From Sunxiuqinia indica (lineage in GTDB: Bacteria; Bacteroidota; Bacteroidia; Bacteroidales; Prolixibacteraceae), in NCBI RefSeq assembly GCF_009847015.1, contig NZ_WVEM01000001.1, forward strand, positions 682,001 through 746,000: a stretch of 64,000 bases of DNA, given 5' to 3'. The position numbers and the translations under genes were made by a program. The notes under the pieces were generated by a model. It was not told the origin of the DNA. It worked only from the letters and a program-made list of their open reading frames with translations, and made no database searches. Of this stretch, positions 39,499-48,684 are shown in pieces; the stretch's first letter is position 1; every line of letters begins with the position of its first letter.

Positions 39499-40371
39499 CT
39501 AATCCTGTTTACCGATGCGTTTATGACGAGGGTTAACATGGCTGAATTTCACAAACGCTACAAACACAACTCCGCCAATGATATTTCCAACGGTAGCCCA
39601 AAGCTGAACAAATCCATAATCCAATAAAGTAATATCGTTGCTGGTTAACACGGCTGTAAATATTTCGATAGAACCAACAATGGAGTGATGCAGACCTCCG
39701 ATGCCTATTACGGTCGTTATGAAAATAATAATTAAAATACGACTGATTGTTTCTTGTGATGAAGTGACCAACCAGGACAACAAACCCATTAACCAGCCCG
39801 CCAGTACGCCACTCAATAAAACTATATACCACTGGTAATCAAGTAATTTATCTGCCAATACAGCAAATGACTCTACATTAATAACCTTCAGATGCATAGG
39901 GAGGATAGAAAGCAGATAACTAAAAAAGTAACCGCCTAATAAATTGCCGGAATAAATAATACCCCAAAGCACCATCAAACTTTTAATACTGGCATTTCTG
40001 TTTAAAACCGGAATTACCGCCAGTGTCGTGTGTTCAGTAAACAATTCAGATTTACCTACTACCACAAAAATAAACCCCAGTGGATAAGCAAATGCTAGCA
40101 ATACATGCAGATATGACGGATGAATTACACCATCGAAAAGTGAATAAATAGCTGCCATTAAAAAAACACTGAACCCAACATCTAAGCCCGCAGAAATTGC
40201 CGATAAAAATAAATCTTGATTGGAACGATTATGCTCGTGCATCGCCATCTCAATTTGTTCCTCCAAAATTTCATCAATCTGTTTTGGCTTGTTCAGCGCT
40301 TCCTTTAAATCGGCTTGTCTTTTCGGCATAAAAAAAAATTTATTTATTAATCTCTTGATTGCTTCACCCAT
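39499..40371 (-). CDS. Formate/nitrite-type channel protein (FNT family)
   Basis: A 290-residue inner-membrane protein with a ~60-residue charged cytoplasmic N-terminus and six hydrophobic segments, the FNT fold of FocA/NirC/YfdC. Recognisable: ISAGLDVGFSVFL (helix 1), YPLGFIFVVVGKSELFTEHT with the family Phe-Thr-Glu-His turn, GNLLGGYF, and GIGGLHHSIVGSIE in helix 5, where FNT channels have the central His. The long N-terminal extension is more like YfdC than FocA. It moves small monovalent anions (formate, nitrite, lactate or similar); the actual substrate is not readable. It is convergent with the oxidoreductase gene and divergent from the baeRF gene. Confidence 0.85.
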   Translation of the reverse strand: MGEAIKRLINKFFFMPKRQADLKEALNKPKQIDEILEEQIEMAMHEHNRSNQDLFLSAISAGLDVGFSVFLMAAIYSLFDGVIHPSYLHVLLAFAYPLGFIFVVVGKSELFTEHTTLAVIPVLNRNASIKSLMVLWGIIYSGNLLGGYFFSYLLSILPMHLKVINVESFAVLADKLLDYQWYIVLLSGVLAGWLMGLLSWLVTSSQETISRILIIIFITTVIGIGGLHHSIVGSIEIFTAVLTSNDITLLDYGFVQLWATVGNIIGGVVFVAFVKFSHVNPRHKRIGKQD

Positions 40372-40812
40372 ACTTACTTTCTAAATGATGGCTACACGTG
40401 TGGCAATATTCCACAGTTTTCGGGTAAATTCCACATGAAATAGCAGTAGCCTATATCAACAGTACTGCCCAATTATATTCGTTACCTGCTGTATTCGTAT
40501 TTTATAGTTCATTCTCCTTCTTTCGCTGCAATTTTAGGAACAGGAGTTGCTGCCTTTCAGATGTAAATCACACAAAATATAAACCATGAAAAACACAACC
40601 GATAATACAACGAACATATTTCAATCTAAAAAGATCAATCGCAACCGAAAACATTAACCAATTATCGCCTTCAAGAGATGATATTTTAAAGCAACAAGAG
40701 CAATTTGCTTCAAGTTGATTTGCAAAACTTGTCTGCCTGTATCTACTTGCTTTAGGAATCAGCCAAACAAGTTCTATTTTAATTTCTTCATTAATTTTTA
40801 ATTCGTGTAGTT
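40372..40812. other. Divergent intergenic region, 441 bases
   Basis: It separates the FNT channel gene from the baeRF gene and must hold two promoters. The only start-to-stop frame of note is 40586-40657, 24 codons with Asn/Lys-rich sequence and no support. No hairpin with a T-run, tRNA or repeat was seen. Confidence 0.5.
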
Positions 40813-41952
40813 ATGACATTACTTAAGAAAAAACAGTTTGACGAGTTAGTTGCTGAAAAAAGTAACTATTGTGTTTCAATTTATATACCAACCCACAAAA
40901 GTGGCGAGAATAAGGATAGTATGATCCGGTTAAAGAATCAGGTATCCAAAATTGAAGACGAGCTAATTGAGTTGGGAGTAAAACAAAAAGACATCTTCAA
41001 CTATGTTGAACCGATAAACAAACTCATACAGGATACAACTTTCTGGCGCTATTTATCCGACTCCCTGGTCATTTTCAGGAGTAAAGAAACCTTTGTGTAT
41101 CGAACACTACCTATTGAAACCGAAGATTTCTCCATGGTTTCAGATCGCTTTTACCTTTTGCCTCTTTTGAGTGTATTCAATAACGATGATAAATTCTATA
41201 TTTTACAGTTGAGCTTGAAGAAAAACCGATTATTCGAAGCCAATCAATACGAGTTCAACGAAATTCCTACCGAAGATCATATGCCACAAAGTTTAAAAGA
41301 CGCCGTTGGTTGGGATGTCAAGCAAAAAACGCTACAATACCGTAGCGGGCAGTCCAGAGGCGGACATGGACTTTATCACGGCCAGGGAGAAGGGAAAGAT
41401 GACAAAGAGAAGGAAACCCTAAAATACCTCCATATGGTTGATGATGGACTAAGTGATCTGATTGATGACAAATCGATACCGCTGATAATTGCATCGGTTG
41501 AAGAAATTTGTTCCCATTTTAAACAAATTTCTTCTTACAACAACATCTACCACAAATATGTGCTAGGCAATCATGATAACGGCGACATGGATAAAGTTCA
41601 TCAGCAGGCATGCGAGCTTTTACAGCCTTATTTTGAGCGGGTAAGAAATGAGAGTAAAGAAAAATACGCTGAAACAAACCTGCGAATCACATCCGACCTG
41701 AATGAATTGCTGATTGCCGCAAATGGCGGACGAATAGACACACTATTTGTAGGGAAGAATAAACACATTTGGGGTAATTTCGACGTAGATAAAGGGACCA
41801 TGAAGGTTCATGAAGAAAAAGAGTCAATGGACTATTGCCTGATGGATTTTGCAGCGAAATCGACTTTTCAAAAAGGAGGAAATGTTTTTCTGGAAGAAGT
41901 AGAAGACTTGCCTGTCAGCGAAGCACCTGCAAATGCAATTTTAAGGTATTAA
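40813..41952 (+). CDS. baeRF family protein (bacterial archaeo-eukaryotic release-factor-like)
   Basis: A 379-residue cytoplasmic protein. The opening (FDELVAEKSNYCVSIYIPTH, then RLKNQVSKIEDEL) and the middle KFYILQLSLKKNRLFEAN are typical of the baeRF group (family 3-like), bacterial relatives of eRF1/Pelota. A central loop RSGQSRGGHGLYHGQGEGKDDKEKE is where eRF1 has its GGQ peptide-release motif; here the text is GGHG and HGQG, not GGQ. The C-terminal part has LLIAANGGRIDTLFVGK. These proteins may act on stalled ribosomes but have not been biochemically fixed to my knowledge. It is closed by a strong terminator. Confidence 0.8.
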   Translation: MTLLKKKQFDELVAEKSNYCVSIYIPTHKSGENKDSMIRLKNQVSKIEDELIELGVKQKDIFNYVEPINKLIQDTTFWRYLSDSLVIFRSKETFVYRTLPIETEDFSMVSDRFYLLPLLSVFNNDDKFYILQLSLKKNRLFEANQYEFNEIPTEDHMPQSLKDAVGWDVKQKTLQYRSGQSRGGHGLYHGQGEGKDDKEKETLKYLHMVDDGLSDLIDDKSIPLIIASVEEICSHFKQISSYNNIYHKYVLGNHDNGDMDKVHQQACELLQPYFERVRNESKEKYAETNLRITSDLNELLIAANGGRIDTLFVGKNKHIWGNFDVDKGTMKVHEEKESMDYCLMDFAAKSTFQKGGNVFLEEVEDLPVSEAPANAILRY

Positions 41953-41992
41953 ACCAGTTCAAAATAAATCCAATTTAGCGAATAACAACTAG

Positions 41993-42026
41993 CTGTTTCC
42001 CCGGACGTCCGGGGAAACAGTTTTTT
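41993..42026 (+). terminator. Very strong intrinsic terminator
   Basis: A perfect 28-base palindrome (CTGTTTCCCCGGAC at 41993-42006 with its complement at 42007-42020) followed by six T's, only 11 bases before the P-type ATPase start. It should separate the two genes into different transcripts, unless it acts as a leader attenuator. Confidence 0.85.
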
Positions 42027-42037
42027 ATCAATTATGC

Positions 42038-44698
42038 ATGGCTAAAAATAACGATCACTCACATCCACATGGTTTATCTGTTGACCAAATTTTGGAGCAA
42101 TATTCAGCTTCAAAAGATGGATTGTCAACTAATGAAGCGAAAAAAAGACAAGCAGAATTTGGGCTAAACAAGCTGCAAGAGAAAAAGCAAAAAAGCTTGC
42201 TCCGTTTACTTCTCGACCAATTAAATAATCCGATCATCTATCTTTTGGTTGGCGCTGTAATCGTTTCCTTTGTCTTCAACGACATTCCCGAAGCGATTGC
42301 CATTATTATCGTCATCATTCTGAACACGATCATTGGTTTTTGGATGGAGTACCAAGCGCGGCAATCAGTGAATGCCTTGAAAAAGTTAGACCAACTGGAA
42401 ACGCATGTAAAACGAGACGGAAAAAGCACAAAAATTAATGCGGAGGAATTAGTTTCTGGCGATGTAATCCTATTAGAATCCGGAGATCTGGTACCTGCCG
42501 ATGCACGTATTTATCAGGCTTCAGAACTTAAAGTTGATGAATCGCCCCTCACCGGAGAGTCGGTACCCGTTGATAAACAGACTGACGAGCTGGACAAGGA
42601 AACCCCTTTGGCAGAGCGCGCCAATATGCTATTTAAAGGCACTGCCGTTACCAGCGGAAAAGCACAAGCTGTTGTAACTGCGATTGGGCAAAAAACCGAA
42701 ATTGGCAAAGTCTCCGAATTGGTGGATGAGGCCGAAGACAAGGAGATTCCCTTAAACCGGAAGTTAGCAAAACTCTCTTATAACTTAATTTGGGTAATTC
42801 TTGTTTTAGCTGTTGCTTTTTTTGCATTTGGATGGATTGCCGGAAAAGAAATCTACCTGCTCTTGCAAACATCAATTGCCTGGACTGTCGCCGCTATTCC
42901 TGAAGGATTGCCAATTGTTGCCAGTATCGCATTGGCTCGCGGTATGCTCCGGCTAGCTAAACGCCATGTGATCGTGAAAAAGTTGGAAGCGGTTGAAACG
43001 TTAGGCGAAACCACCGTCATTTTTACAGATAAAACAGGAACATTAACTGAAAACAAACTTTCCGTTGACTCCCTCACATACTTTGGTAATACATTAAAAG
43101 TACAACACCAGAAAGAAAAAGAATACGAACTTGATTCATCAAATTATCAAGACGATGAAAGCTTCCAGCATTTTTACAAAATATCTGTTTTTTGCAACGA
43201 TGCAGAGTGGTTGAACGAAGACGAATTAAAAGGAGATCCATTAGACATTGCCTTATTGCAATTTTCAAAATCTGTTCTCCCGGATAAATATGAAGAGCTG
43301 ATTGACAAAGAACGAATTCATGAAGATCCTTTTGATTCGGATGCTAAGTTTATGGGAACCATACACGAGTTGGATGATCGCCTTTATGTTGCGGGGAAAG
43401 GAGCCCCCGAGCCGATTTTAAATCGCTGTAAAAGTTATTTCGAAAACCGTGAAGTGAAAGAATTAACGGACGATGTAAAAAACGAATGGATGCAAAGGAG
43501 CCAGGAGCTCTCGAAAAAAGGTCTTCGTTTAATTGCCTACGCCTACCGGACCGAGGATTCGAATCAAAAAGAACAATTAAAGAAAAAAGAAGACTTTATT
43601 GAAGAAATGATCTTCCTGGGCTTTGTCGGCTTTATTGATCCTGCCCGCAAAGAAATTCAACCGGTTATCGAAAAATGTCACGCAGCAGGTATTCAGGTCG
43701 TGATGGTGACCGGCGATCATCCGGGTATTGCACAAAACATAGCCAATGCTGTTCACATGACCGACACCAAGGATGAAAAGGTTATTGAAGGGAAAAATCT
43801 GGAACAGAAAGAAAATGAAATTGTCGACTCTCAGTTGTTTGCACGAGTCGACCCCAAACAAAAGCTGGACATTGTTGACTACTACAAACAGCAAGGCGCT
43901 ATTACTGCAATGACCGGTGATGGCGTTAATGATACGCCTGCACTGAAGAAAGCAGATATTGGAATTGCGATGGGAGATAAAGGAACACAGGCGGCACAGG
44001 AAGTGGCCGATATCGTTTTGAAAGATGACTCTTTCGCATCAATTGTAGAGGCGATCGAACAAGGCAGAATTATTTTTGGTAACATCCGCAAATTCATTAT
44101 CTACCAACTGTCCTATCACCTTGCCGAGATCATTATTATCGCTGGCATCAGCTTTACGCTTTTCTATTTACCGCTACTGCCTTTGCAACTTTTATTTTTG
44201 AATTTGCTTTCAGATGTCTTTCCTGCACTGGCTCTTGGCCTTGGAAAAGGCGATGAGACCATCATGCAACAAAAGCCAAAAGATCCGGCGGAGCCAATCA
44301 TCAATCGAAAAAACTGGATTTCTACTTTCATTTATGGAACAATGATGGCGGTTATTATTATTGGGGCTTATTTACTGGCAATTTATGGACTGGGAGAATC
44401 TAAAGAAACAGCCAACACCATTACATTTTTCAGTTTAGCTGTCGCGCAGCTGTTACATGTTTTCAATATGAAAGATGATAAAGAAAAGCTCTTCAGTAAT
44501 CAGGTTACCAGAAATAAATACATTTGGTTCGCCTTAGCTATTTGTTCCGTATTTCTCTTTATTGGCTACACAGTCCCTATTCTAAACGAGGTTCTCAAAT
44601 TCGAACAATTGAAATTAATCCACTGGGGAATCGTAGCCGGTTCGAGCATTGCAACCCTGATTAGTATTCAAATTGTCAAGAAAATATTTAAATTTTAA
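42038..44698 (+). CDS. Cation-transporting P-type ATPase (P2A, Ca2+-like)
   Basis: An 886-residue membrane pump with about ten helices. Seen: N-terminal cation-ATPase domain (QILEQYSASKDGLST), actuator DESPLTGESVPVDK, helix-4 AAIPEGLPIVASIALARG, phosphorylation site FTDKTGTLTEN (Asp about 330), VMVTGDHPGIA, TGDGVNDTPALKKADIGIAMG and helix-6 NLLSDVFPALALG. The helix-4 Glu and helix-6 Asn/Ser/Asp correspond to SERCA Ca2+ ligands; in helix 5 (YQLSYHLAEII) His replaces the usual Asn, so Ca2+ is likely but Mn2+ or another ion is possible. The strong terminator 11 bases upstream implies the promoter is inside or upstream of it. Confidence 0.93.
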   Translation: MAKNNDHSHPHGLSVDQILEQYSASKDGLSTNEAKKRQAEFGLNKLQEKKQKSLLRLLLDQLNNPIIYLLVGAVIVSFVFNDIPEAIAIIIVIILNTIIGFWMEYQARQSVNALKKLDQLETHVKRDGKSTKINAEELVSGDVILLESGDLVPADARIYQASELKVDESPLTGESVPVDKQTDELDKETPLAERANMLFKGTAVTSGKAQAVVTAIGQKTEIGKVSELVDEAEDKEIPLNRKLAKLSYNLIWVILVLAVAFFAFGWIAGKEIYLLLQTSIAWTVAAIPEGLPIVASIALARGMLRLAKRHVIVKKLEAVETLGETTVIFTDKTGTLTENKLSVDSLTYFGNTLKVQHQKEKEYELDSSNYQDDESFQHFYKISVFCNDAEWLNEDELKGDPLDIALLQFSKSVLPDKYEELIDKERIHEDPFDSDAKFMGTIHELDDRLYVAGKGAPEPILNRCKSYFENREVKELTDDVKNEWMQRSQELSKKGLRLIAYAYRTEDSNQKEQLKKKEDFIEEMIFLGFVGFIDPARKEIQPVIEKCHAAGIQVVMVTGDHPGIAQNIANAVHMTDTKDEKVIEGKNLEQKENEIVDSQLFARVDPKQKLDIVDYYKQQGAITAMTGDGVNDTPALKKADIGIAMGDKGTQAAQEVADIVLKDDSFASIVEAIEQGRIIFGNIRKFIIYQLSYHLAEIIIIAGISFTLFYLPLLPLQLLFLNLLSDVFPALALGLGKGDETIMQQKPKDPAEPIINRKNWISTFIYGTMMAVIIIGAYLLAIYGLGESKETANTITFFSLAVAQLLHVFNMKDDKEKLFSNQVTRNKYIWFALAICSVFLFIGYTVPILNEVLKFEQLKLIHWGIVAGSSIATLISIQIVKKIFKF

Positions 44699-44715
44699 TT
44701 GAAAAACCAATAGAC

Positions 44716-45423
44716 ATGAATGTATTCATAACCGGAACAAGTTCGGGCTTGGGACTCGGGCTTGCCCTTTATTATCTGAAAAAAGGACACTCGGTCTATG
44801 GAGTAAGCCGTAGACAAAAAGAAGAATTAAGTAGTAACCAAAACTACACACACCTTGTGCAGGATTTATCAGATTTTGATGAAACAGGTACCCGCATTGA
44901 GAAATTTTTGGCAGGCATTAAAACGCTCGATCTGGTTATATTGAACGCCGGAATGCTCAACGAAATAAAAGATCTTCATGAAACCGACATTGTCGAAATT
45001 AAGCGTGTAATGGATGTCAATGTATGGGCAAACAAATTACTGATAGACAAACTTTTCAAACAAATCCCTGCAATTAAACAACTTGTGGCAATCTCATCAG
45101 GAGCATCAGTTAGCGGGGCGCGCGGATGGAATGCTTATTCGCTTTCCAAAGCCACCCTGAACATGCTAATTAACTTGTATGCAAAAGAATTTACCAGCAC
45201 TCATTTCTGCGCACTAGCCCCAGGATTAATTGATAGCGCTATGCAGGATTACATATACAAACTAGAGAAATACGACGATTTCCCGGTTGTTCAAAAACTG
45301 AAAAAGGCAAAAGGTACAGATCAGATGCCTAATCATCAGGATGCCGCCAAACTAGTTGCTAATGCAATCAGTGATTTACAAAAATTTGAAAGTGGCAGTT
45401 TTCAAGACGTACGAAAAATGTAA
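44716..45423 (+). CDS. Short-chain dehydrogenase/reductase
   Basis: A 235-residue classical SDR. Seen: the NAD(P)-binding FITGTSSGLGLGLA (residues 4-17), LNAGMLNE with the conserved Asn-Ala-Gly, VAISSGAS with the active-site Ser, and the catalytic Tyr/Lys pair in NAYSLSK (Tyr 141, Lys 145), then ALAPGLIDSAM. It oxidises or reduces an unknown alcohol or carbonyl with NAD(P)H. The gene follows the P-type ATPase by 17 bases, so they may be cotranscribed. Confidence 0.92.
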   Translation: MNVFITGTSSGLGLGLALYYLKKGHSVYGVSRRQKEELSSNQNYTHLVQDLSDFDETGTRIEKFLAGIKTLDLVILNAGMLNEIKDLHETDIVEIKRVMDVNVWANKLLIDKLFKQIPAIKQLVAISSGASVSGARGWNAYSLSKATLNMLINLYAKEFTSTHFCALAPGLIDSAMQDYIYKLEKYDDFPVVQKLKKAKGTDQMPNHQDAAKLVANAISDLQKFESGSFQDVRKM

Positions 45424-45474
45424 AACCCACTATCCAACAAGCAGGTATACTGCTTTAATCCATTGAAAAAAACC

Positions 45475-45505
45475 TTGGTTTAATCACAAAATATTTCTAC
45501 TTTTG
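45475..45505 (+). promoter_or_regulatory. Promoter of the rpsF-rpsR-rplI operon
   Basis: TTGG (45475-45478) and TACTTTTG (45498-45505) are 19 bases apart, close to the Bacteroidota -33 TTTG / -7 TAnnTTTG pattern, about 53 bases before rpsF. The sequence after -7 gives a leader of about 45 bases. Confidence 0.6.
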
Positions 45506-45558
45506 CGCGTCCATATTTTATGGAAGTATATTTTAATGTTTAATAAATTAGATGTTTT

Positions 45559-45906
45559 ATGAAAAACCAGTATGAAACCGTTTTCATTGCAACTCCCGTT
45601 TTATCTGATGTACAGATAAAGGAAGCGGTAACTAAGTTCAGAGACATCATTACCGAGGACGGTGGTGAGATTCTCAATGAAGAGGACTGGGGATTACGCA
45701 AATTAGCTTATCCCATTCAGAAAAAAAGCACCGGTTTTTATCACTTGATCGAATTTACGGCTGAGCCTTCATTGATCGAGAAGTTAGAAACCCAGTACAG
45801 ACGCGACGAGCGTATCATCCGTTTCCTGACTTTCAAGCAGGACAAATACTCAGCTGCGTACGCAGAGAAAAGAAGAAACAAAGCAAAAACTGAAAAGGAG
45901 AAATAA
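45559..45906 (+). CDS. rpsF: 30S ribosomal protein S6
   Basis: A 115-residue ribosomal protein. It has the S6 fold pattern [30 protein letters not shown] and [31 protein letters not shown], and a Lys/Arg-rich tail ([11 protein letters not shown]). S6 binds the platform of the 30S subunit with S18, encoded 3 bases downstream. First gene of a conserved S6-S18-L9 operon. Confidence 0.97.
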   Translation: MKNQYETVFIATPVLSDVQIKEAVTKFRDIITEDGGEILNEEDWGLRKLAYPIQKKSTGFYHLIEFTAEPSLIEKLETQYRRDERIIRFLTFKQDKYSAAYAEKRRNKAKTEKEK

Positions 45907-45909
45907 GCT

Positions 45910-46179
45910 ATGGCTAACAATCAAAGTGAAATCAGGTACCTGACTCCCCCGTCAGTTGAAATTAAAAAGAAAAAGTATTGTCGCTTTAAAAAGAACAAAA
46001 TCAAGTATGTGGATTATAAAGATCCTGAATTCTTGAAAAAATTCTTGAATGAGCAAGGTCGTATTTTGCCACGTCGTATTACCGGTACTTCATTGAAATA
46101 CCAACGAAAAGTGGCAAAAGCAGTAAAAAGAGCTCGTCATTTAGCTATGCTGCCCTACTTAACAGATATGTTGAAATAA
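45910..46179 (+). CDS. rpsR: 30S ribosomal protein S18
   Basis: An 89-residue basic ribosomal protein: [54 protein letters not shown] and [11 protein letters not shown] match S18. It is 3 bases after rpsF and 18 before rplI, and forms a heterodimer with S6 on 16S rRNA. Confidence 0.97.
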   Translation: MANNQSEIRYLTPPSVEIKKKKYCRFKKNKIKYVDYKDPEFLKKFLNEQGRILPRRITGTSLKYQRKVAKAVKRARHLAMLPYLTDMLK

Positions 46180-46197
46180 TTAAAAGATTGAGAACAA

Positions 46198-46647
46198 ATG
46201 GAAATCATTTTATTACAAGATATTCAGAATTTGGGGAGTAAGGATGACCTTGTTGCTGTAAAAGACGGTTATGGTCGTAATTTCTTAATCCCTAATAAAA
46301 TGGCGATTATCGCCACTGAATCAGCTAAAAAAGTTATGGCTGAAAATACGAAACAACGTGCTCACAAAGAAGCTAAATTGAAAGACGAGGCTTTGGCTGT
46401 TGCTGAAAAACTTCAGAACAAGCAAGTTGTTATCGCTACTAAAACCAGTACATCTGGTAAAATTTTCGGTTCAGTTAATACCATTCAATTAGCAGAAGCT
46501 ATTAACAAGAAAGGTTTTGAAATTGACCGTAAACAAATTAAAATTGCTGAAGACAGCATTAAGGAAATCGGTAAATACACAGCAAAAATCAAGCTCCACA
46601 AAGAGGTTGTTATTGATTTTGACTTTGAAGTAGTTACTGAAGAATAA
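46198..46647 (+). CDS. rplI: 50S ribosomal protein L9
   Basis: A 149-residue protein with the L9 N-domain MEIILLQDIQNLGSKDDLV, DGYGRNFLIPNKMA, the long connecting helix rich in Lys/Ala/Glu, and the C-domain (SGKIFGSVNTIQLAEAIN, YTAKIKLHKEV). L9 binds 23S rRNA at the L1 side and helps reading-frame fidelity. Last gene of the operon; the terminator lies about 45 bases on. Confidence 0.97.
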   Translation: MEIILLQDIQNLGSKDDLVAVKDGYGRNFLIPNKMAIIATESAKKVMAENTKQRAHKEAKLKDEALAVAEKLQNKQVVIATKTSTSGKIFGSVNTIQLAEAINKKGFEIDRKQIKIAEDSIKEIGKYTAKIKLHKEVVIDFDFEVVTEE

Positions 46648-46692
46648 TTCGTTTCACACACACAGAACAAACACATTTTTTCAAACAGATAG

Positions 46693-46722
46693 AAAGCCAT
46701 CCCCACACAGGATGGCTTTTTT
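46693..46722 (+). terminator. Terminator after rplI
   Basis: AAAGCCATCC (46693-46702) pairs with GGATGGCTTT (46710-46719), 10 bp, 7-base loop, followed by more T's. The stem core is the same as in the nifJ terminator at 56745. Confidence 0.85.
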
Positions 46723-46751
46723 AATAATATATCCCTGCTCGCCCAAAGAAA

Positions 46752-47471
46752 CTATTCATCCTCGTGGTTCACAATCATTCGTTTATTCTTCATGACATTA
46801 ACGATCGCATCAACAATATAATCATCCTGCATCGTTGAGTAATTGAAAATCAGATCAAAATCATGATTGTTCATTTTTGTTCCACTGACATGCTCTACAA
46901 ATAATTCACGTTGCCGGTCAATTTCAAGCACGTAATGTTGTGCATCACTTCTGGACATATTGCTTACCTTCATAATCCGGTTGATGCGCCAATCCAGCGG
47001 AGCCTGTAGTTTAATACTTAATTTTTGAGAAACATCGTGAGCAATCGCCCCTGCCGCACGTCCTACAATGATAAAATTACCAACCTCTGCAATACGTAAA
47101 ATCACATTGCGAACCGTATCAATCACCTGCTGGTCATCGGCATCATATACTTTTTCAGTAGAAAAAGCAGTAGACACCTCGTGCAAACTGGTTTTTGCTT
47201 CTGATAAAAAAACATCTTTAATCTTTCCTGGCTCCATCTCCAGTTCCTGTGCTGCCTCTTCTATAATTTCTTTACTCACCCACTTCCACTGAACATCTGT
47301 TTTTGTCTCCGAATGAAAACTATAACCTGTAAGTATTTTTGACAACTTAATCGCGATCCTTTTTGCCGAACACCCGCATTCTCTAGATATCATGATGACT
47401 GGGCCTGGATATTTGGCCTTTTTTTCCTGGGCTGATGACTCCAACAAAAAATTACTTAGAAAATTTTTCAT
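46752..47471 (-). CDS. Cytidylate kinase-like protein
   Basis: A 239-residue P-loop nucleotide kinase relative (cytidylate kinase-like family, PF13189). The N-terminal ISRECGCSAKRIAIKLS is where kinases have GSGGreIA; here the Gly-rich loop is degenerate (CGCSAK). Further on are the Arg-rich NFIIVGRAAGAIA, DWRINRIMKVSNMSRSDA and DFDLIFNYSTM. Such proteins are common stand-alone genes in Bacteroidota and related anaerobes; whether they phosphorylate CMP is not known. Convergent with the L9 operon. Confidence 0.82.
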   Translation of the reverse strand: MKNFLSNFLLESSAQEKKAKYPGPVIMISRECGCSAKRIAIKLSKILTGYSFHSETKTDVQWKWVSKEIIEEAAQELEMEPGKIKDVFLSEAKTSLHEVSTAFSTEKVYDADDQQVIDTVRNVILRIAEVGNFIIVGRAAGAIAHDVSQKLSIKLQAPLDWRINRIMKVSNMSRSDAQHYVLEIDRQRELFVEHVSGTKMNNHDFDLIFNYSTMQDDYIVDAIVNVMKNKRMIVNHEDE

Positions 47472-47632
47472 AGTCGAATAGTTTAACGGTTTGTTATGAT
47501 TATCTAAAGTACTACATGCGGAATTAAAATAGATTAAAAAGTGTTCAACAATACGCGACAGACGGATGTTTTACAACAATTCCAGATATCTACAAACATT
47601 TTATTATTTTCGTAACTATAAAGAATTCAACT

Positions 47633-48679
47633 ATGAGTAAAGTTATACAAGCAGCACTTGCTTCTTTTGGTATGTCGGGGATGGTTTTTCACGGACCAAG
47701 CTTAAAAGTAAACCCCAACTTTAATCTTCATTCCATTTTGGAGCGAACCAAGAGTTTATCAGAAAAGGACTATCCTGAGTCGACTATAATCCGCAGTTTT
47801 GAAGAGCTGATTGCTCAAGATGAAGTTGACCTTGTGATTATTAACACTCCCGATAATCTGCACTATTCGATGTGTAAACAGGCCCTCGAAGCGGGGAAAC
47901 ATGTAGTAGTTGAAAAGCCTTTTACCCAGGAAGTGGAGCAAGCCAACGAACTGATAAAGTTGGCAAAAGATAAAAACCGGATTCTTTCAGTTTACCAAAA
48001 CCGACGATGGGACAATGATTTTCTGACCGTAAAAAAAATACTTAAAGAGGGAATTGTTGGACGACTTGCAGAGTTTGAATCTCACTTTGACCGTTACCGA
48101 AATTTCATACAAGAAGGCACCTGGAAAGAGGAAGGCGACAAGAGACATGGCGTACTGTTTAATCTCGGGTCACACATGATTGATCAGGTTGTTCAGCTCT
48201 TCGGTAAACCCAAATCAATAACAGCCCATTTGGATACTTTAAGAGATGGCGGACAGGTAAAAGACTATTATGATATTCGCCTGCAGTACAACGATTTTGC
48301 AGCTATTTTAAAATCATCATACCTTATACGGGAACCGGGACCTCGTTATAGTCTATATGGCACTTTAGGTACTTTTCATAAATGGGGAATTGACCCGCAG
48401 GAAGAAATGCTGAAAAACGGACATTTGCCTAATGAGCCCAACTGGGGTACGGATTCGGAAGAAGACTGGGGAGTTTTAAATACCGAATGGAATGGGTTAA
48501 ACTACAAAGGAACCATAGAAACAGTTCCGGGCAATTACAACGCTTTTTATGAAAATATTTATGATACAATTGTAAATGGAGCTGAACTGGCGGTAAAACC
48601 CGAAGAAAGTCGTGATATCATTCAGTTATTAGACTACTGTTTACAAAGTGACGAGGAAAAAAGAACTGTATTTTTATAA
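47633..48679 (+). CDS. Gfo/Idh/MocA family oxidoreductase
   Basis: A 348-residue NAD(P)-dependent sugar or inositol-type dehydrogenase. The N-terminal Rossmann part has ASFGMSGMVFHGP, IINTPDNLHYSM and the family hallmark EKPFTQE; the catalytic-half contains the helix with QNRRWDNDFLTV and LGSHMIDQVVQLFG, where the conserved Asp/His stand. This is the YdgJ-like branch. It is convergent with, and ends 5 bases from, a PmoA/DUF6807 gene, a pairing often seen in carbohydrate loci. The substrate is unknown. Confidence 0.9.
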   Translation: MSKVIQAALASFGMSGMVFHGPSLKVNPNFNLHSILERTKSLSEKDYPESTIIRSFEELIAQDEVDLVIINTPDNLHYSMCKQALEAGKHVVVEKPFTQEVEQANELIKLAKDKNRILSVYQNRRWDNDFLTVKKILKEGIVGRLAEFESHFDRYRNFIQEGTWKEEGDKRHGVLFNLGSHMIDQVVQLFGKPKSITAHLDTLRDGGQVKDYYDIRLQYNDFAAILKSSYLIREPGPRYSLYGTLGTFHKWGIDPQEEMLKNGHLPNEPNWGTDSEEDWGVLNTEWNGLNYKGTIETVPGNYNAFYENIYDTIVNGAELAVKPEESRDIIQLLDYCLQSDEEKRTVFL

Positions 48680-48684
48680 CGGAA

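Noticed and set aside
40586-40657. 24-codon frame in the gap before the baeRF gene
   Set aside because: Too short, Asn/Lys/Thr-rich as expected of AT-rich noncoding DNA, no ribosome-binding site.
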